A stretch of 64,000 bases of DNA from Amphiura filiformis (taxonomy: Eukaryota; Echinodermata; Ophiuroidea; Amphilepidida; Amphiuridae). Position 1 is the stretch's first letter. The number at the start of each line of letters is the position of its first letter. Positions 45,910 to 56,677 of this stretch are shown in pieces. Position numbers and translations under genes: made by a program. The DNA is taken from assembly GCF_039555335.1 (NCBI RefSeq), contig NC_092628.1:29669409-29733408 (forward strand), in the 5' to 3' direction. The notes under the pieces are model-generated. The model worked only from the letters and a program-made list of their open reading frames with translations. It did no database searches and was not told the origin of the DNA.

Positions 45910-47612
45910 ACATCAACATCATCATCAACATAATCATCATCCGGGTGGGCCAACGTTGGTCTAACGCTGCTGCACCATGCAAGGTAGGGCCAACATTGAA
46001 CCAACATTGGTCGTTGATCCATCCAATAGATTTTCCCTGCCAGGTTGTACCGATACGGTATTGGACCAAGGTTGGAACAACTTTTAGGCCAAAGTTGGAC
46101 AAATGTTGGTCCAAATGAGACAAAAAAGGGGCATAATGCATACCGCGATTTCATTCAAGTCTTATATCTATTTTACCTCGAACGCATATTTAGCCCAACG
46201 TTGGCTTACCGACGCATGGAGTTAAAAATGGCCCGATGTCGGTTAACCGATAATTTGCCCGGTATCGACAGAACAAAAGTGAGCCAACGTTGGATTGCCG
46301 ATGCCTACTGCAGCACTTTCTGACGTTGAACCAATGTTTGTGTCCAGTATCGGCGGTTGAGGTGGGGGTGGGGGTGGGGGTGGGTGGGTCGGGGATGATT
46401 TCGTTCTGGTTTTACTGGAACTCTTTTTTGCGCGCGCGAAAAATGCGTTTTGCTGTTTGATGGGCTCAAGATGGTGTCCCGGGGATGGTGTTTTTCGTGT
46501 TAAAAAGGAAGAAGCATGCACAGGGCAATTATTGCTTAATTTTGATTTTTCAGGCCAGATGTTGGTTAACCGATAATCGGCCCAATGTTGGCTTACCTAC
46601 GCCCACCACTAGATTTCATCTCTCCCGCTCCCCAAGCAATTATTATTATTGTTGTTATCGATCAATTAATCGATTTTTTGTTTGTTTATCATCATGATCA
46701 TTATGCTATTATTGCCGGGTACTATCATCATGGTTGTCGTTTTTTGTTGATGTTAATGTAGATATTTTGTTGTTGCTATCACAGGAAGAGTAAAATGGTG
46801 TTGAATATATTGGTTCTTCAAGTAGCTTTCATTCGGCCAGGAGTCAATTTCGTGATCGCTCTCTTCAACTTGGGAAATATTGCCAGATGGGTATGTATGA
46901 CTATTTGAATGACCCATTGACATGACCCTAGTAATTTTTGTAATTCTATTAAACCCTTCGAGCATATCTTTTGACTAATGGCGTCCGAAAGCTCTTGTGC
47001 GATTTTGGCCCGATATGGTCTTGCACCGTCCTGCACCATATGGTACAGGAGCATGTTTGACTTATAAATATTTTCAATCTACTTATAAATATTTTCAATT
47101 TAAGTACATGTTCCAGCAGTAAGTTTGAATCAGAAACTGGAGCATGTTTGTCAAACATGCTCCTGGAGCATTCTAAGTCAAACATGCTCCTGGAGCATGT
47201 ACGCTCGTACTTAAATTGAAAATGATCATGGTCCTGGACCATATTATCGGGCCAAAATCGCACAAAAACCGACCGCAAACCCCGGCGAAAACGCACTTCT
47301 AGCGATTCATATTGACCCTGTTCCCTCAGCTTAAAATCACTGAATCCTAATTTAGCATTGAGATAATTTACTTTTTTATGATCAGAATATAATCTAGATA
47401 CACAAGAATATTATTTCGCCATTATTTTACAAAGACCTAACAATTTTGAACATGTTGAAGGCTTTGGTTAAGAATATTATTCAGTATCTCTTTTACATGA
47501 TTGTATACAGTATTTAATTTGCCTTCGAAGGTAAACTTCCTTCATGGAAGTAACTCACTTACTTTTTGTCTATAACTGGTGAAATAAAACAAAAACCTGT
47601 TTGCTTAAATGA

Positions 47613-47643
<31 letters not shown>

Positions 47644-48711
47644 ATTAATTAATTCATTTATTGATTGATTGTTACAGGATTCACCCATCACAGGAATGAC
47701 TATTGTTATGGTATCTTCAACCCTCATCGCAATGACGGCACTCAACTGTTTGTACACAGGTTCGGCCGAAACGTTGACCAAATACCACCTCCGCGCTAAG
47801 TTTTACTTGATTAAGGCTGGGTTGATGTTTGGTAATCTTCAGCTTGCGGTGTTCCGTATTTTAGCTAACTACTGGGTCCTTCCATGTATCATAGTGTTGC
47901 CATTCGAACTTCGAGCTGGATGTAAGTACAAGTTAATCATCCCCACGTGATGTGATAGTTCACATTTAGCAGGTTCGCCGTCGGACAGGTTAAGAACTGC
48001 CATGTTTTGGTCAGGAGAAGCTCTGACTTCTTCAGGTCAAAGTACCTAAGTATGATGGCTCTGAAAAGAGCCGTTCTCTTAAGACTGCCCCTTGTGAACA
48101 GTGAACAAGCAGACCTAGCCTATCTGTTAAAGTTTTTGGTGGCTCTGAAAAGAGCCGTTCACTGAAGATTGCCCCGTATCTACAGAGAACAAGCAGGTCT
48201 CGCCTAGGCCTATCTGCTAATGTAAAACGGTTTGGTGGCTCTGAAAAGAGCCGTTCACAGAAGACTGCCCCTTGTGAACAGTGAACAAGCAGACCTAGCC
48301 TATCTGTTAATGTTTTAAGTTTTTGGTGGCTCTGAAAAGAGCCGTTCACTGAAGATTGCCCGTATCAACAGAGAACAAGCAGGTCTCGCCTAGGCCTATC
48401 TGCTAATGTAAAACGGTTTGGTGGCTCTGAAACGAGCCGTTTACAGAAGACTGCCCCTTGTCAACTGAGAATAAGCAGACCTCGCCTATCTGCTGATTTA
48501 ATTATTTATTTATTTATTGACAGTCTGGCAGTGCATCTGCATCATCTACGAGTCTTTCTTCCTCTTCCTCATATCAAGAAAATACTACCGTTTCGCCGAT
48601 GGCAATGTGGTGGGCAAACCAGCTCCCCTACCCGATATTCTCGACGACACAGAGAGAGGAGCAGCATTCAAACTCCGGAATATGGCGCGCCGTATCAGCT
48701 CAGCATTTTAA
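38933..48711 (+). CDS. SLC51A: Gene C: organic solute transporter alpha-like protein, 351 aa, seven coding exons
   Basis: Exons are 38933-39026, 41419-41588, 44555-44628, 45607-45786, 46785-46890, 47678-47921 and 48524-48711, with phases 1,0,2,2,0,1. The ATG at 38933 opens an N-terminus with C15, sequon N20, then P-x-T-A-x-E-V-L-D, close to the P-T-A-x-x-L-L of the human protein. Exon 2 has membrane segment 1 and HVPRSGVANHR. The loop after segment 3 has four cysteines (157-160) plus one five residues later. FIRPGVNF and DSPITGM follow in exons 5 and 6. The C-terminal exon reads FWQC, then a YYR-x3-DGNVVG stretch and a basic end. Total length and most exon lengths equal those of gene B; exon 4 (180 nt) equals the sum of B's two pieces. 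The role should be basolateral efflux/uptake of steroid or bile-salt-like solutes with an OST-beta partner, inferred from the family. Confidence 0.92.
39281..39410. mobile_element. 130 bp palindromic MITE with TTA flanks, copy 2
   Basis: gggatcaaatcaaaactcgacc and its inverted copy form nearly perfect ends, flanked by TTA at 39278-39280 and 39411-39413. It is related to 21724-21842. Found in intron 1 of gene C. Confidence 0.75.
39450..39752. repeat. Degenerate cccagcaaacac-type MITE, copy 2
   Basis: It shares ttttaaaaatgttgttgta, aaaacgtttt and aaaaccaa blocks in the same order as 27254-27543 and ends ttttcgctgggg. Its left end is too decayed to place. Confidence 0.5.
40054..41100. mobile_element. 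mariner-like non-autonomous element with cagggtgtccc ends
   Basis: CAGGGTGTCCCAGAAAAAAT and its inverted copy end at 40054 and 41100 and are flanked by TA (40052-40053 and 41101-41102). Homology extends about 90 bp inward (cgacttacgt, ctatttctcgac). No transposase frame is left. Weaker pairing of agtcgg..cgaac..atgagttcagat (about 39980) with gaatccgaactcttcaag (about 41125) suggests an older element outside it. Confidence 0.65.
41589..43592. other. First two-thirds of intron 2 of gene C
   Basis: There are local inverted matches around cgatgcgcac (42312 and 42385) and a G-run at about 43434. I found no exon, RNA gene or well-bounded element. Confidence 0.4.
43593..44534. repeat. Foldback element, one arm split by a hAT-like insertion
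   Basis: The left arm (43593 to about 43855) and right arm (about 43935-43985 plus 44344-44534) are inverted copies. Both arms encode, on opposite strands, similar peptides beginning MNQNY with QQNALTW and HSP, about 50 codons long. The right edge lies 20 bp before exon 3 of gene C. Confidence 0.7.
43986..44341. mobile_element. hAT-like element inserted in a foldback arm
   Basis: Ends CATAGGCGCAGATC and (inverted) CAGTGGCGTAGATT match 13834-14553 in reverse orientation. Flanking gctgggtg (43978-43985) and cctgggtg (44344-44351) are probably the target duplication, with two extra bases at the right end. It contains the paired block cgcgcttcgcgcgcat twice. Confidence 0.65.
44635..45264. other. 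Intron 3 of gene C, no feature seen
   Basis: AT-rich. The start (cactgatcactaaaagta) resembles a transposon end but no matching partner was found. Confidence 0.4.
45265..45511. mobile_element. TA-ended MITE carrying a tRNA 5' half, copy 2
   Basis: taccgtaaaaactcgatag and its inverted copy are the ends. Between them the minus strand (45370-45330) has tagctcagttggtaaagc, then gccggactttggtac, the same truncated tRNA as in 26523-26794. It is 25 bp shorter than copy 1. Located in intron 3 of gene C. Confidence 0.8.
45831..45940. repeat. (ATC)n microsatellite
   Basis: About 30 atc triplets, interrupted near the end by caacat. Located in intron 4 of gene C. Confidence 0.95.
45945..46615. repeat. 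Cluster of the palindrome ccaacgttgg and relatives
   Basis: ccaacgttgg occurs at about 45950, 46196 and 46283, with many one-mismatch forms (ccaacattgg, ccaatgttgg, ccaaagttgg) and a linked block ggttaaccgataat. It looks like a degenerate short-unit satellite or an element built from it. Confidence 0.6.
46997..47264. repeat. 268 bp inverted-repeat MITE
   Basis: tgtgcgattttggcccgata with its inverted partner at the right end; inner pairs use gaccatatggt-like and ctggagcatgtttga blocks. Located in intron 5 of gene C. Confidence 0.7.
47611..47672. repeat. (TTGA)n repeat at the acceptor of exon 6 of gene C
   Basis: About 14 ttga/attg-type units run into gttacag, the splice acceptor. Confidence 0.9.
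48050..48445 (-). repeat. Five tandem copies of a histone 3' stem-loop-like sequence
   Basis: On the minus strand each unit contains ACGGCTCTTTTCAGAGCCAC or a close form: the canonical histone mRNA stem (GGCTCT/AGAGCC), four-base loop TTTC, and ACC after the stem. Stem-loops are at 48057-48072, 48141-48156, 48237-48252, 48328-48343 and 48423-48438. The last has one change in the stem. Units alternate between two subtypes (linker caagcagacctagcc or caggtctcgcctagg), so the array probably grew as ~180 bp dimers. No histone coding sequence is adjacent. It lies in intron 6 of gene C, antisense to the gene. Confidence 0.8.
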
Positions 48712-49788
48712 ACAAAATCACGTGGGTGTCGTCTGGAGAGGAAATGTTAAACATTTACCACACATTTGTATAAAAATATGAAAAAAGTAAACTCATATTC
48801 ATTATGTCAGGTTTTGGAACCGAGCAATTTATTAGCTCATTTGCAAATTATACCAGTCGCAGTGATGTTAGTGTAGGCCTGTATACATTTCTCTCTATTA
48901 AAGGTGGGTGACCAGATATAGACAGCCACATCTCCCATTATTTTTCATCAAAATTGAGGTTTTGGTCAGACTAAAGCTCATATTTTTTTCTCATTACCCC
49001 AGTAAAATTTAACGCCCGAGGCTGTTTCGTTTAAATAGTAAGCACGTGAGTAGGCCTACGTGAAACAAAATACTATCCTATGGGCCATTGCTATATACGT
49101 TTTTGCTTCTTATGTCAAAACCGCTAGCAATTGCTCAATACAACTCAAAATTTGGAATCAGATTATTCGGCAAACAGAATACGAACACATCTGACCACCC
49201 ACCTTTAAGAGTGGTTTGCTTTATTTTCCACACAAGCAGTAGTTGGTTTTTGACCAATGAAGTGAATTGTACCTAAAAACAATTAATTTATCTCGATTAT
49301 TTCATTGTTACAATATATTTATACCATTACATTTTTTATCAACTAATCAGGTATAATGTCCGCACTGTATAGTCGTGCGGAAGACTATTTTCAAGCTCAT
49401 TCATCTGTAAAAAAAAATGTCCTTGAGCACCTGAGGCAAATAACAAAAAGCAAGCCTCCGAATATCTGTGTGAAAGTTATGGCGTGTAAACTGTCTCATT
49501 TGCATAACAAGGAACCACTTTCACAGCATATCAATTTAGTTGATCGCTGGTTTGTCATAGGCCTACAACATACGTTTATTTCACAACTTTTTCATAAAAT
49601 AAATTTATATCATTGATTCCGTCAATATGCATAAATTACCTTATTGTTCTCTTTTTGAAAAAAAAATGTATAATACTATATATTGTAAATAGATGAATGT
49701 ACATTTCTCATGTTCGTCATACATGTCATAAACAATGACAAGACGTGTTCTAAAATTCTAGTTTAAACGGCAAAAAGGCTGCATTAAA
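48712..49788. other. 3' flank of gene C
   Basis: No repeats are recognised. AATAAA at about 49601 could be a distal poly(A) signal, but nearer A-rich variants exist. No promoter or gene is seen. Confidence 0.4.
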
Positions 49789-50999
49789 ATCCCTGAAATT
49801 GATCAAGTTTTATAGCCAAAAAAGTACTTTTTAGAGTTTGATGCTTCAAAATGGTACATTTTCTCTCATTATATGACATTTTTGATGCAATAGTAGGCCC
49901 TACCAAAATTCATACGCACGGCTTCGGTTTTTAGTAAATAGTCGCCCTATCATATTGTAACTTTCAGCTTCGAGAGCGCACTGTCATTTTAAGGGGGTTC
50001 GAAATGATGTTTCTGGAAAACAGAAACTGAATTTAGAAACATTTGAATAGATTGAATAAGTTAAGCTAAATACACTGAGCAAAATAGTTTTTGTTTGAAG
50101 GAAATCGGACATGTATACGGTTGTCAAGATATACATGTTTTTAGTTTCTTTGTATTCTATTGTTTTTGCCAATATATTGATGAAGTTAATGAGGAAAATT
50201 GGCATAATGTGCTCATGAATATTCATGTTTGCCAATATTATACCAATATCTTATGAATAAACCTTCATACTACTTTTATTTTATATGATTTTGACATGAA
50301 ACTTTGCCAATGTGTTTCTATGGCCTAAAACATTAACATGTGATTTTCCGCCCATCTAATTTGCATATTTGCATAATTAATTAGCATTATACTTAAAGCT
50401 AATTAATTATGCAAATATGCAAATTAGATGGGCGGGAAAATCACATGTTAAAGGTTTAGGTCATAGAGACACATTGGCAAAGTTTCAGGTCAAAATTTAA
50501 AGGTAAAAGTAGTATGAAGGTTTATTCATAAAATATTGGGAAAATATTGGCAAAATTAATATTAATGAGCACATTTTGCCAATTTTCCTCATTAACTTCA
50601 TCAATATATTGGCAAAAACAATAGAATACAAAGAATCTTTCAACAGCAATATCTCAAAAACCGTTTGTCCGATTTGGCTCAAATTTTGGAATTAAGATTA
50701 TTTTGCATATCTCTCTGCAACAAGTCTATTTTAATCTCAATCAGAGCAACTTGATTTTGCCTTTCGTACCACCTTAAGGTGTTTACGGTTCAGTGCGTTA
50801 AAACAAGAAAAGTCTCAGGTCAACCTATGTTGAATTTTTGATCATTTGGCATCTAAATCATATAGTTTCACCTGATATTGGTGACATTGAACTGTGAGAG
50901 TTCTGAATATGAGAAAATTCCACCCGAAATTAGGCATTTTCCCATTGAAACACGTGTAATACATAATTAGTGGTATTTAACCTATAGAAACACTGAATT
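49789..50999. repeat. Repeat copy interrupted by a TTAA insertion
   Basis: 49789-49992 and 50774-50999 together match the uninterrupted copy at 52033-52449 almost base for base. The gap is exactly the 49993-50773 element. Confidence 0.9.
49993..50773. mobile_element. 781 bp palindromic element in a TTAA site (piggyBac-like MITE)
   Basis: Ends GGGGGTTCGAAA and (inverted) GGTGGTACGAAA are flanked by TTAA at 49989-49992 and 50774-50777. The uninterrupted sister copy has a single TTAA at 52237-52240, which proves the insertion and the duplication. The two halves pair over most of their length, centred at about 50390; the central 100 bp (atgcaaatatgcaaattaga block) is an almost perfect palindrome. 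Confidence 0.88.
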
Positions 51000-51519
51000 C
51001 TATGGATCTGATATTCGTCATGGAGACTTTTCTAGCTATATTTTGCTTACATTTCTCAATGTTTAACTGTATTTGCCCTGGCAAGAAAACGTGCATCTTC
51101 TTCGACTACTAAGGTATGTTTTTAGAACCCGTTGAGGTTGTAGGCCCCTAGCGGGTTGAGTGGGGGGGGGGGGACTTGTAGCATTAGTATTGGGTTTACG
51201 GCTGGTTTCTGTGATTTCAGGGCTTCTAAATTCAACAACCTTCGCTTGCCGGCGTATACATATAGAAAGCTTAATGATGATGAAAAATCAATGTTGATGA
51301 TCATATAGACATGCCACTTTGTTAATTAGACCCACATGCACATTTTGTTGGTGATTTCCTTGCCCTAAATAACGTACATAGGCCTATACGTGTAAATACA
51401 GTATAGGCCTAGGCTAGGCATTTTGCGTAAGCTTTAAGGCGCATGTAAGGCCTATAGTCACGGGTAAAATAAAACCTAGTCTTTGTGTACACGTTGTCTA
51501 TGGGCCTCTACAGCATCCT

Positions 51520-51745
51520 GTGTGGCCTCACTCTATCCTAACTCAAGCCGGAACCCTAACTTGATCTATAACTCTATTTTAAACCCATATCTAATCCTCG
51601 GACCTAGCCGTATCTCTATCCCTATCCAAGAGCCTAGCCCAATAAAAACCCTATTCCTAATGCGAACCTGACCCTAATCAACAATTCTAACACTAAACAG
51701 CAAGCCTAAATCGGAACACTAACCCTAAATCAATCTTAATCTGAT
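51520..51745. repeat. Degenerate cctaa/ccctaa-rich stretch
   Basis: Irregular repeats of taaccctaa, cctaatc, gaccctaatc and cctatcc on the plus strand. It resembles a decayed telomere-type (TTAGGG) tract on the minus strand, but only a few exact CCCTAA units remain. Confidence 0.4.
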
Positions 51746-51828
51746 CTGATCGTGCTAGGACAGGCTACAGATACGAATATCCCGATATAGTCCTAGGTTG
51801 AAGCAAAAACAGCGAAACAGTCATCATA

Positions 51829-53146
51829 CAGGGTGTCCGAAAATCATTGATATTTTACTCGTCATGCTGTTTTCCAGAAATTTTCTTGTTAAAACATGTA
51901 TTGCAAATGTCAATGTTTACATTCATGGCATTTACCTGAGATTGGAGCACCTTTGTGCTTATATAGGTTAAAGACCACCAATAGGCCTGGGCGATACATT
52001 GAAATACGACGAGGAACTATTTGTTTTCAAAGACTGCATTAAAATCCCTGAAATTGATCAAGTTATATAGCCAAAAAAGTACTTTTTAGAGTTTGATGCT
52101 TCAAAATGGTACATTTTCTCTCATTATATGACATTTTTGATGCAATAGTACCAAAATTCATACGCACGGCTTCGGTTTTTAGTAAATAGTCGCCCTATCA
52201 TATTGTAACTTTCAGCTTCGAGAGCGCACTGTCATTTTAAGGTGTTTACGGTTCAGTGCGTTAAAACAAGAAAAGCCTCAGGTCAACCTATGTTGAATTT
52301 TTGATCATTTGGCATCTAAATCATATAGTTTCACCTGATATTGGTGACATTGAACTGTGAGAGTTCTGAATATGAGAAAATTCCACCCGAAATTAGGCAT
52401 TTTCCCATTGAAACACGTGTAATACATAATTAGTGGTATTTAACCTATAACTCTTTTGGTCGTGTGTTGAGCTCGCCACCAAAAAAGTGGCGACGTTACA
52501 TTTTGCCAAAGTGTACTCAAAACAAATGATGATATCTCTGTCAAGCAAGAAGGTATTGTCATGTTTGTGGTATCATTTTATTGCTAAATAAAATGCACTT
52601 TCAACCCTGTAAAAAGAAATACTTCAACTTTTTTTCCCGGGCTTTTTTTAATACTGACACTGTGCTTCATAGAATTCAGAATGGGCAGGGTGGCGGTGGT
52701 GGGGGATGTGGTGGTGGGGGATGTGGTACACACAAACTCTATGGGATTGGTATTTTTAGTGCGTAATCTGCTTCTGTAAAGGCTGTAAATTGGATTTGGA
52801 CTCTATTTAGCATCTAAAACACTCATGGCCTTACAGCTAAACAATTCTACTAATTGTTTTTAATAATTTATGATTGGCTTAGTCTAGAAAATACAAACTT
52901 TTCCATACAAAACTACCCGTTGTCATATTAAACACTGTAGTAAGTAATGCAGATGTCTTCAAAATCTAAAAGTTACTGTAACATTTTTAATTACTTATCC
53001 TATCATAGTCAAAGTATAGATTTTCTGAAGGGAAATTTGACGAGGAATCTAAATATGGACATATTTTTTCTGTATGGGTTAGGGGGAAATGTTTAGGTTC
53101 AAAATATGTTGAATTGTAAAAAATCTAACATACTTTGGGACACCCT
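51829..53146. repeat. Probable mariner-like element enclosing the 52033-52449 repeat
   Basis: cagggtgtccgaaaat at 51829, after TA, is matched weakly by the inverted agggtgtcccaaag at the right. The ends resemble those of 40054-41100, but homology beyond ~15 bp is poor, so the boundaries are tentative. Confidence 0.4.
52033..52449. repeat. Uninterrupted copy of the 49789-50999 repeat
   Basis: It matches the split copy across its whole length and supplies the empty site for the TTAA insertion. It has no coding potential. Confidence 0.9.
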
Positions 53147-53481
53147 ATATTCCGAGATTACCAAACAGCTGTGATTTTGGTTTCTTCCAAAGTCAGTTGG
53201 CTCTCCATATCCTCTAACCAAATGAATGTTGTTTACTTCCAGTTTATTACTGTAAGTTGGTAATAAGCAATGCATTGAGTGATCCATTTTTTATCAAAAT
53301 CTTTTTTATTCCTGTATAACTTGCAGGTCACCCTGTATAATGAGTTGAAATGTATATATTTGAATTGCTTATGCCTTCAGCTTTCCAAAAATGTATACTT
53401 TTGCCAGTTTAGGGTTGATGATTGTCGAGATAATCTAATTAGAAACCCGATTGGTGTAAAAATTCATAATATTTGTCATGT

Positions 53482-54267
53482 AGGGGAAAGTGGGGTAGGC
53501 CTAATACCGGACTGTGGGGAATCCCGGACACATCGATTGCAGCTAAACGGAGAAGGGTGGCACTATTATACTACCTTAGGGTATTAGCTACCTCAAGGTG
53601 TACCTCACGTGTACTACTACCAGCGCTTTGGGTCTCGTCTTTCTTTGTGAAAATTACGAAAAACAGAAATTGTCATTTTTGACTTTTTATCCGAAAAGTG
53701 ATTTATTAGCTGGGTGACAGTTAATGCGACAAGGGACACAGATGAAGTATGGATGAAAATTATGTTTGATACTTGATTGTTAGCTGGATGTATGAATTTT
53801 GGTATCTTAAAAATGGATTAGTAGAACAAGCACTGAAAAATTAAATCGGGACCGTGAGGGTAATCCCGGACACACATGCGTCTCTATACAGATGGGGTAA
53901 TGCCGGACACTTGCTATTTCGAAAATATAGACAACAACAACAGCCCCCATAGTTGTATGCTTGAGGTAACAGAAGTACCTAATACATTCTAGGGGATTAT
54001 CATCCTACTCCACTTTCCCTCTTAGCAGCAATCATGTGTCCGGGATTACCCCGTGTCCGGCATTACCCCATCATTTTTTACCATTTCGTTTTTTAATTAT
54101 AACTTAGTAACTATATAAATTTTTTTATGTTGAGTTATTAAAAACTGGTTACTAGTTAGAACATTACTCCTACTTTGCATTGATATGATTTTCACTGATG
54201 AACTTTATTTAATCTTGTACCTGTGTAGCCTTAACGAAAGGTGCCCGGGATTACCCCACTTTCCCCT
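53482..54267. repeat. ~790 bp MITE with aggggaaagtgggg ends
   Basis: aggggaaagtggggta at the left is matched by the inverted taccccactttcccct at the right. Inside, the block gggtaat(c/g)ccggacac recurs several times in both orientations, suggesting growth by internal duplication. Confidence 0.75.
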
Positions 54268-55480
54268 AACGCTAAGGGTGGCAAGTTCAGGACACACGGC
54301 CTTGTAAAAAAACTCTTGTAAAAAATAGCCCATCATATATATGTCATGAATGTATAGATGATTTTTACAAATCTGTCACCACCAAACTGTAATAATCTTG
54401 TGGCTGAATTTTTGTTTTACGCGGGGGGGGTAGCCCCGGGTAAAATCAGGGGAGGCGGAAGAATAAGGAGCGGCAAGAAGAATTATTTAAGGAAAAGGGG
54501 CGACCCAGAAGGGGTGGCAAGAAGGAATGTTAATGAAAACAGGGCGGAAAAATGATTGAAAATGTTTAAATAATTGTGCAACGAATGAAACTGTAGGCTA
54601 CCTCAGAATTTGGCTGAAAGATGAGGGCTGGTGATGAGGGTGGTGGCAAAATTGACCTTTTCTGGCAACGCCCTTAGATACTGACCAAAAACATTATTGT
54701 GATCATAATTTATGGATCTGTGAGTTTTTCAAAACGGATGATACATTTACACTGAATGGAACTAACAAAATGAAAGAAAAAAGTGACACATTACCGGTCA
54801 TTAACAGAGAATTGTTTGATTGAAGCCCAAAGATTCATTCACTTGCACCCTGCCGTTTTTCCTAATTTCCTCAAAAAGTGTAAAAGTGGATAATAACTTG
54901 TTGCATTTGCACATCATAAAAGGCCACAAGTTGTCTCAGCTTTCAGCGCGCGCACGTAACATAAATTAAAACCAAGACTTAGCGGATGTTTTAAACTAAT
55001 GGTTTTTACTAATAGTAATAGTCTGAGTTTGTTTTCTTTTTTGATGTCTATTTAAAACAAATTTGGCCGCGAAGCGGCAAAAAAGGGGTCCAAAATGCAG
55101 TTGTTGGCATAACAATAAACAAACAAGACGCACCAAAACCGCGTATCACTATGGGCTTTTTGCTTAACATGCTAAAGGAAGTTGAGACAAAACCCTTTTT
55201 AGGCCAAATCAGATAATGCATTAAATTATTTTTTACAAGTATTGTTGCTGTTAAAATGTGATAATGAATATATTTATCTTGATAAGCATATATACACGCA
55301 AATAAAAATTGTGTCTTTTGTACAAATGTATTCAAACATGCATGTTTAATTAACATGTTTAATTAGCAATTGCACCGATCAAGCGTTAATTGATGATCAT
55401 ATTAATGTGAAAGGAAGTACATGTACAGTCATTGAAATTGAAAATGGATACATGGATAATGTATAATATAAATTAGTTAA
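54268..55480. other. Intergenic, nothing recognised
   Basis: A short G-rich stretch (54421-54480) and a small hairpin gccgcgaagcggc (about 55066) are the only features. No gene. Confidence 0.5.
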
Positions 55481-55824
55481 GGGGGTACTACACCCCTGAC
55501 ATTTTTGCATTTTTCTAAAAAATGATAACACATTGGTGACAAGTTAGAAATGTATATTATAGGGGCAAGGAATATACTGTACTGAAAATTCAGCAACTCA
55601 AAGCAAGTAATTATTGATTTATTGATCAAATATTGGTTTTCCCTCATTTTTGACTGTAACTCCAAAACTGTTGTCTGTGCTGAAATAAAATTTCGATCCA
55701 GTGCAGTAGTTGTAGTCCTTACCCCTATAATATACATATCTTACGTGTCCCCAATGCGCTATAATTTTGGAGAAAACTGCAAATTTAAAATAGGCACAAA
55801 ATTGGGTAGGGGTGTAGTACCCCC
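55481..55824. mobile_element. 344 bp TTAA-flanked MITE
   Basis: GGGGGTACTACACCCC with its inverted copy at the right, flanked by TTAA at 55477-55480 and 55825-55828. Arms pair further inward (tacatatctta...). The copy at 17594 is incomplete. Confidence 0.8.
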
Positions 55825-56063
55825 TTAACATTGTACTTGTATATACAATATGACGGGTCAGCCTGTGATTCAGAGCGTTATTATGTAACATTTTGTCTTT
55901 TAAATCAGTGACATTGTGTAAATGACGTGATTGGATGAAAATAAAGTTTGATTGAACGTGATAAAATAATGTTGTCAAAACTCTTGGTGTGATCCCGGGT
56001 GTGATTTACATAAGTGTCAGGATATGTCGCTGTAACAAACGATTTGTCGGGGTAAAGGCCTAA

Positions 56064-56677
56064 GGCTGAGTTCACATAGAAGTATACGGTATACGGTATT
56101 CGCTATACGAAATACGCTCATTCGTTCAGGCTGAGTTCATATAGGAGTATACTATGTGAACTCAGCCTGATCGAATGAGCGTATTTCGTATAGCGAATAC
56201 GAGTATGTCAGTTTACCCATTTTCTTCGTCTTATCAAATGCTTGTAACTTTACTTCTTGAGTTCACATTGCATTCAATGAGGTGTCATAATGTGCAGAAT
56301 TAGATAGTGCATCTATTAAAAAAATGAATTTGCCCACATATGGTTTAGGTTTTTAAAATTTGGACGGTATACGCTGCACTAAAATCGAACACGCGCGATT
56401 CCCACTATACTATTGCCTCCCATACTATACGCAGGTATACGGCCTTTTCGAATAGCTCTTATGTGACCCGGTACTATGAAATTACCTTGCTCGATTTAAT
56501 CTATACGCGTGCACCTGCAAAACGTGCATTGTATACCCGAATAGTATACTTCTATGCGATCGTAGCCTTATGTGACCCGGTACTATGAAATTGCCTTGCT
56601 CGATTTAACTATATACGCGTGTACCTGCAAAACGTGCACCGTATACCCGAATAGTATACTTCTATGTGAACGCAGCC
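56064..56677. mobile_element. ~610 bp TAA-flanked MITE with ctatgtgaa ends
   Basis: GGCTGAGTTCACATAGAAGT and the inverted ACTTCTATGTGAACGCAGCC are flanked by TAA (56061-56063 and 56678-56680), which is PIF/Harbinger-like. It contains a 50 bp stem hairpin (about 56094-56203) made of its own end sequence, and a direct ~110 bp duplication (about 56459-56568 and 56571-56677). Confidence 0.75.

Noticed and set aside
45728-46154. Minus-strand frames with poly-Met or poly-Asp
   Set aside because: Translation of the (ATC)n repeat and the end of exon 4 of gene C; not genes.
48032-48349. 105-codon minus-strand frame over the stem-loop array
   Set aside because: Repeats of the 90 bp unit kept open by chance; the peptide repeats follow the DNA units.
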